DNA of 16,845 nucleotides. Source: DATJUF01 sp035524095. Lineage in GTDB: Bacteria > Desulfobacterota > Binatia > Binatales > Binataceae. Each line of letters begins with the position of its first letter. Position 1 is the first letter of the stretch. Shown here piece after piece: positions 14,323-16,845 of this stretch. Under the pieces are notes generated by a model. The model saw nothing but the letters and a program-made list of their open reading frames with translations. It did no database searches and was not told the DNA's origin. A program made the position numbers and the translations under genes. Location of the stretch: assembly GCA_035524095.1 (NCBI GenBank), contig DATKPK010000272.1:1-16845 (forward strand). The letters run 5' to 3'.

Positions 14323-15489
14323 ATGCGCCTCAAATGGCTATTGGCGTCGATGCTGATTTCTGCTCAATTATTCTATGCTTTGCCTCTAACGGTCTTCGCT
14401 GACCCTGCGACCTCTGCCACTGCTTCGCAGCAGCCCACCGCCGCTCAACTTCAGCAATTGGTTTCGCCCATCGCGCTCTATCCCGATACCCTGGTCGCGC
14501 AGATTCTCGCCGCCTCCACCTATCCGACTCAAATCGTCGAAGCCGACCGCTGGCTCGATAGCAACAAGAGCATGTCCGCTAAGCAGATCGCTCAGGCCGC
14601 TAGCCAGCAGCCCTGGGACCCCAGCGTCAAATCGCTCACCGCTTTTCCCTCCGTCCTTGACAATCTGAACTCCAACTTGTCCTGGACCTCCACTCTCGGC
14701 GACGCTTACTACAATTATCCGCAGGAAGTTCTCAAAGCCGTTCAGGTGATGCGCCATAAAGCCGAACAGGCCGGCAGCCTCAAGACCACCCCGCAACAGA
14801 CGGTCAGTCAGCAGGGCCAGACCATTATCATCCAGCCTGCCAATCCCCAGGTCATATACGTCCCCCAATATAATCCGACCGTTGTCTACGGTGCTCCGGT
14901 CGCTGCTCCTCCCGGCTATTCAAGCAGCGATCTCGCGCTTGCCGGACTTCTTGGCTTCGGCGCTGGCATCGCTGTGGGCGCCCTTATCGCCGATAGTGAC
15001 GGATGGGGTTCAAGTCATTGGGGATGTGGCTGGAGTGGCGGCAACGTTACCTATAATCATAACGTCTACGTCTCGAATACCAACGTCTATCACCACGATA
15101 ACTGGAACAATACTAACTGGAATAACAATCACTCAAATTGGAATAATACCAATCATCTGAACTGGAATACTCATCCCTCCACCTGGAATAACAATGCCTA
15201 TAATCACTCCAATTTCAATAATAATGAGTTGAATCACACTAATAACTTCAACGGTAACCACGCGAATCATCCGAATTACGCCAATAATAACTTCAATCAC
15301 AACGACCCCGGCCGCAATGATTTCGGAGGCTCGTCGTGGAATCATTCCAACAACGCCTTCGGAGGATACAAGCCCGGTGGCAACGCCTGGGCTAACGCCA
15401 ATCGTGGCCGTTCGAGCCTCGGCGGAGGCCACTTCGGTGGACATGGATTCGGCAGCGGCGGCGGTGGCTTTGGACGCTTTCACCGCTAA
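14323..15489 (+). CDS. DUF3300 secreted protein with Asn-rich C-terminus
   Basis: A 388-residue exported protein. Residues 1-26 are a signal peptide ending VFA. The DUF3300 domain (about 40-190) is well marked: QLVSPIALYPDTLVAQILAAS (45-65), YPTQIVEADRWL (67-78), WDPSVKSLTAFP (98-109), and the closing IIIQPANPQVIYVPQYNPTVVYG (168-190). A hydrophobic Gly/Ala helix follows (203-223), then a region extremely rich in Asn, His and Trp (about 241-345: repeated WNNTNWNNN-type units) and a Gly/His/Phe-rich end (346-388). The domain is conserved but of unknown function; the tail is likely disordered or aggregation-prone, perhaps metal-binding through His. GGGGGAT precedes the ATG. The gene is followed by the DUF2950 gene after 32 bases. 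Confidence 0.9.
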   Translation: MRLKWLLASMLISAQLFYALPLTVFADPATSATASQQPTAAQLQQLVSPIALYPDTLVAQILAASTYPTQIVEADRWLDSNKSMSAKQIAQAASQQPWDPSVKSLTAFPSVLDNLNSNLSWTSTLGDAYYNYPQEVLKAVQVMRHKAEQAGSLKTTPQQTVSQQGQTIIIQPANPQVIYVPQYNPTVVYGAPVAAPPGYSSSDLALAGLLGFGAGIAVGALIADSDGWGSSHWGCGWSGGNVTYNHNVYVSNTNVYHHDNWNNTNWNNNHSNWNNTNHLNWNTHPSTWNNNAYNHSNFNNNELNHTNNFNGNHANHPNYANNNFNHNDPGRNDFGGSSWNHSNNAFGGYKPGGNAWANANRGRSSLGGGHFGGHGFGSGGGGFGRFHR

Positions 15490-15521
15490 GTCATCTTCAA
15501 TCCTCCAGGGGGAACTATCCG

Positions 15522-16475
15522 ATGCGCTCAAATCATAGCCACTTCATCTCCCGCCGATATTTTGCGTCGATTATCTTCGGCGCCATCATTCTGGCAGTTG
15601 CCTCATACGCTTCCGTAGTGCGCGCGGCTGCCGAACCCGGCCAAAAAATCTTCGCCAAGCCCGACGACGCCGCTGCTGCGATGGTCACCGCTCTGACCCA
15701 AAACGATCGCCCCGCTCTCATCACGATCTTCGGCAATGACGGCAAAGGCCTGCTCAAGTCCGGTGACCCGGTCGAAGACGCCAACGACATCAAAACCTTC
15801 CTGAAGGCCTACGCGGAAATGCATCGTTTCCGCGTAGGTCCCGACGACAAGCTCTATCTATTGGTCGGCGCCCAGAACTGGCCGATGCCGATTCCGCTCG
15901 CCAAGGGTCCCTCCGGATGGTACTTCGACACTCCTTACGGCAAAAAAGAACTGCTCTATCGCCGTATCGGCGACAACGAAAATACCGCTATCGAGGTCTT
16001 GCAGGCGATTGTCGCCGCCGAAAATGAGTACCACGACGGCGCGGCCGGCAGTGGTAAGGAATACGCCGCCCATCTGCTCAGTACCCCCGGCCAGCACGAC
16101 GGCCTCGCCTGGCGCGCCGAAGACGGCAAGCCCGCCGGTCCGATGGGCGCTCTCGCCGCTATTGCTCTCGCCCAAGGTTATACTGCGCCCGGACCCGGTA
16201 AGACCGTTCCCGTTCATGGCTACTATTTCCGTATCCTTGATAGCCAGGGCGCCAGCGCCGCTGGCGGCAGCAAAAGCTATATGGTCGACGGCAAGATGAC
16301 CAACGGCTTCGCGGTTCTCGCCTTTCCCGCCAAATATCGTTCTTCCGGCGTGATGACCTTCCTCGCTGGCCCCGACGGCTCCATCTACGAACGCGACCTC
16401 GGTCCCGACACCTCTCGCCTCGCCCCCGCCATCACCTCCTACAACCCTGACTCCTCCTGGTACCCCACCAGTTAG
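15522..16475 (+). CDS. DUF2950 secreted protein
   Basis: A 317-residue exported protein of the DUF2950 family. The N-terminus has SRRYF (10-14) and a hydrophobic segment ending in VVRAA (32-36); this could be a Tat or ordinary Sec signal. The family body runs from about 43 to the end, with FAKPDDAAAAMVTAL (44-58), LLVGAQNWPMPIPLAKGPSGWYFDT (107-131, in parts), RRIGDNENTAIEVLQAIVAAENEY (about 142-165), LLSTPGQHDGLAW, HGYYFRIL and the closing SGVMTFLAGPDGSIYERDLGPDT. No known catalytic motif. AGGGGGA (15507-15513) gives a good ribosome site. DUF3300 and DUF2950 genes are very often neighbours, which suggests joint action in the periplasm, but no function is established. Full length for the family. 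Confidence 0.9.
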   Translation: MRSNHSHFISRRYFASIIFGAIILAVASYASVVRAAAEPGQKIFAKPDDAAAAMVTALTQNDRPALITIFGNDGKGLLKSGDPVEDANDIKTFLKAYAEMHRFRVGPDDKLYLLVGAQNWPMPIPLAKGPSGWYFDTPYGKKELLYRRIGDNENTAIEVLQAIVAAENEYHDGAAGSGKEYAAHLLSTPGQHDGLAWRAEDGKPAGPMGALAAIALAQGYTAPGPGKTVPVHGYYFRILDSQGASAAGGSKSYMVDGKMTNGFAVLAFPAKYRSSGVMTFLAGPDGSIYERDLGPDTSRLAPAITSYNPDSSWYPTS

Positions 16476-16631
16476 CTATCGCGACTTGTATGCCCGCGAC
16501 CCGAGGCAACGCCGAGGGATGCAATGGCGATTCGCGCCGACTCCGCACCCATCAACGCGCTCGCCCCCTGAATCGCCTTAGGACTGCGTCGCTTCTGGTT
16601 CGAGACTCACAAATGAATTACGGTTCGTCTG

Positions 16632-16845
16632 ATGGGAAGCCGATCGAAGCGCACAGGCGGAAGGCTTCCCGGACCATTCCTGAAGCGTATCACGCTCCTG
16701 GCCGAACGCGCTGATTTAAGCCGTTACCCTTTCAACATTGCCGCTTTCTCCCACGGTATCGACCTCGAGATAACTTCGAACGTCACTCTCTTGGTCGGCG
16801 AAAATGGCTCCGGCAAATCGACCTTGCTCGAAGCCCTCGCAGAGA
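16632..16845 (+). CDS. P-loop ATPase, N-terminal part only (runs off the window)
   Basis: The frame is open from 16617; ATG 16632 gives 71 residues before the window ends. It reads MGSRSKRTGG... then RYPFNI (31-36), VTLLVGENGSGKSTLLEALAE (51-71). The Walker A motif GENGSGKST (56-64) and the preceding beta strand match the predicted-ATPase family related to ABC/SMC-type P-loop proteins (COG3910-like, with the YPFNI entry). Only the first part is present, so signature and Walker B motifs cannot be checked. No clear ribosome site is seen upstream of the ATG. It follows the DUF2950 gene by 156 bases with no terminator I can identify, and I do not see a sigma-54-like site there. A stand-alone nucleotide-binding role is inferred. 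Confidence 0.75.
   Translation, partial: MGSRSKRTGGRLPGPFLKRITLLAERADLSRYPFNIAAFSHGIDLEITSNVTLLVGENGSGKSTLLEALAE

Noticed and set aside
16490..16714. 74-codon frame after DUF2950
   Set aside because: Arg-rich with no domain or ribosome site, and it overlaps the start of the ATPase, whose Walker A motif is in another frame.

Overview
The window reads as a chromosomal segment of a moderately GC-rich Gram-negative bacterium. Outer-membrane logic is clear from lipoprotein signal peptides, a Tat signal, an RlpA-like protein and an AsmA/DUF748-like protein. No rRNA, tRNA, CRISPR array, phage gene or insertion sequence was seen, so the species cannot be fixed. One small gene at 5080-5442 carries an FSFENVC motif that I associate with Desulfobacterota/NC10/Binatota-type bacteria; that is only a weak hint.

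Layout, left to right. A Tat-exported flavin amine oxidase (20-1603) is followed by an envelope block on the + strand: a PRC-barrel protein, a Gly/Pro/Ser/Asn-rich secreted protein, an RlpA-like protein and a DUF748 protein (1868-4942). Very regular intergenic hairpins lie between and after these genes. A convergent small conserved gene follows on the - strand (5080-5442). Next come small stress-type genes: a bacterioferritin-like protein (5767-6297), a Thr-rich lipoprotein (6511-6729), a DUF6496 protein (6795-7052), and on the - strand a 54-residue DUF1328/YtjA membrane protein (7431-7595) with a 91-codon partner (7139-7414). A Cys-containing lipoprotein candidate sits at 7788-8129.

The signalling block has three parts: a membrane CHASE3 hybrid histidine kinase (8297-10183, +), a soluble PAS/GAF histidine kinase (10233-12437, -), and, divergent from it, an NtrC-type sigma-54 response regulator (12725-14107, +). 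The right end has a DUF3300/DUF2950 secreted pair (14323-16475) and the start of a P-loop ATPase that runs off the window (16632-16845).

The most interesting signal links these regions. Four intergenic sites have GG and GC dinucleotides exactly 10 bases apart in a sigma-54 (-24/-12) context. They lie upstream of the PRC-barrel, ferritin-like, Thr-rich lipoprotein and DUF1328 genes, in the same window as a complete sigma-54 activator and two kinases. I infer a locally encoded, sigma-54-dependent envelope/iron/stress regulon. The promoters are seen in the sequence as motif matches; the connection to this particular activator is inference.
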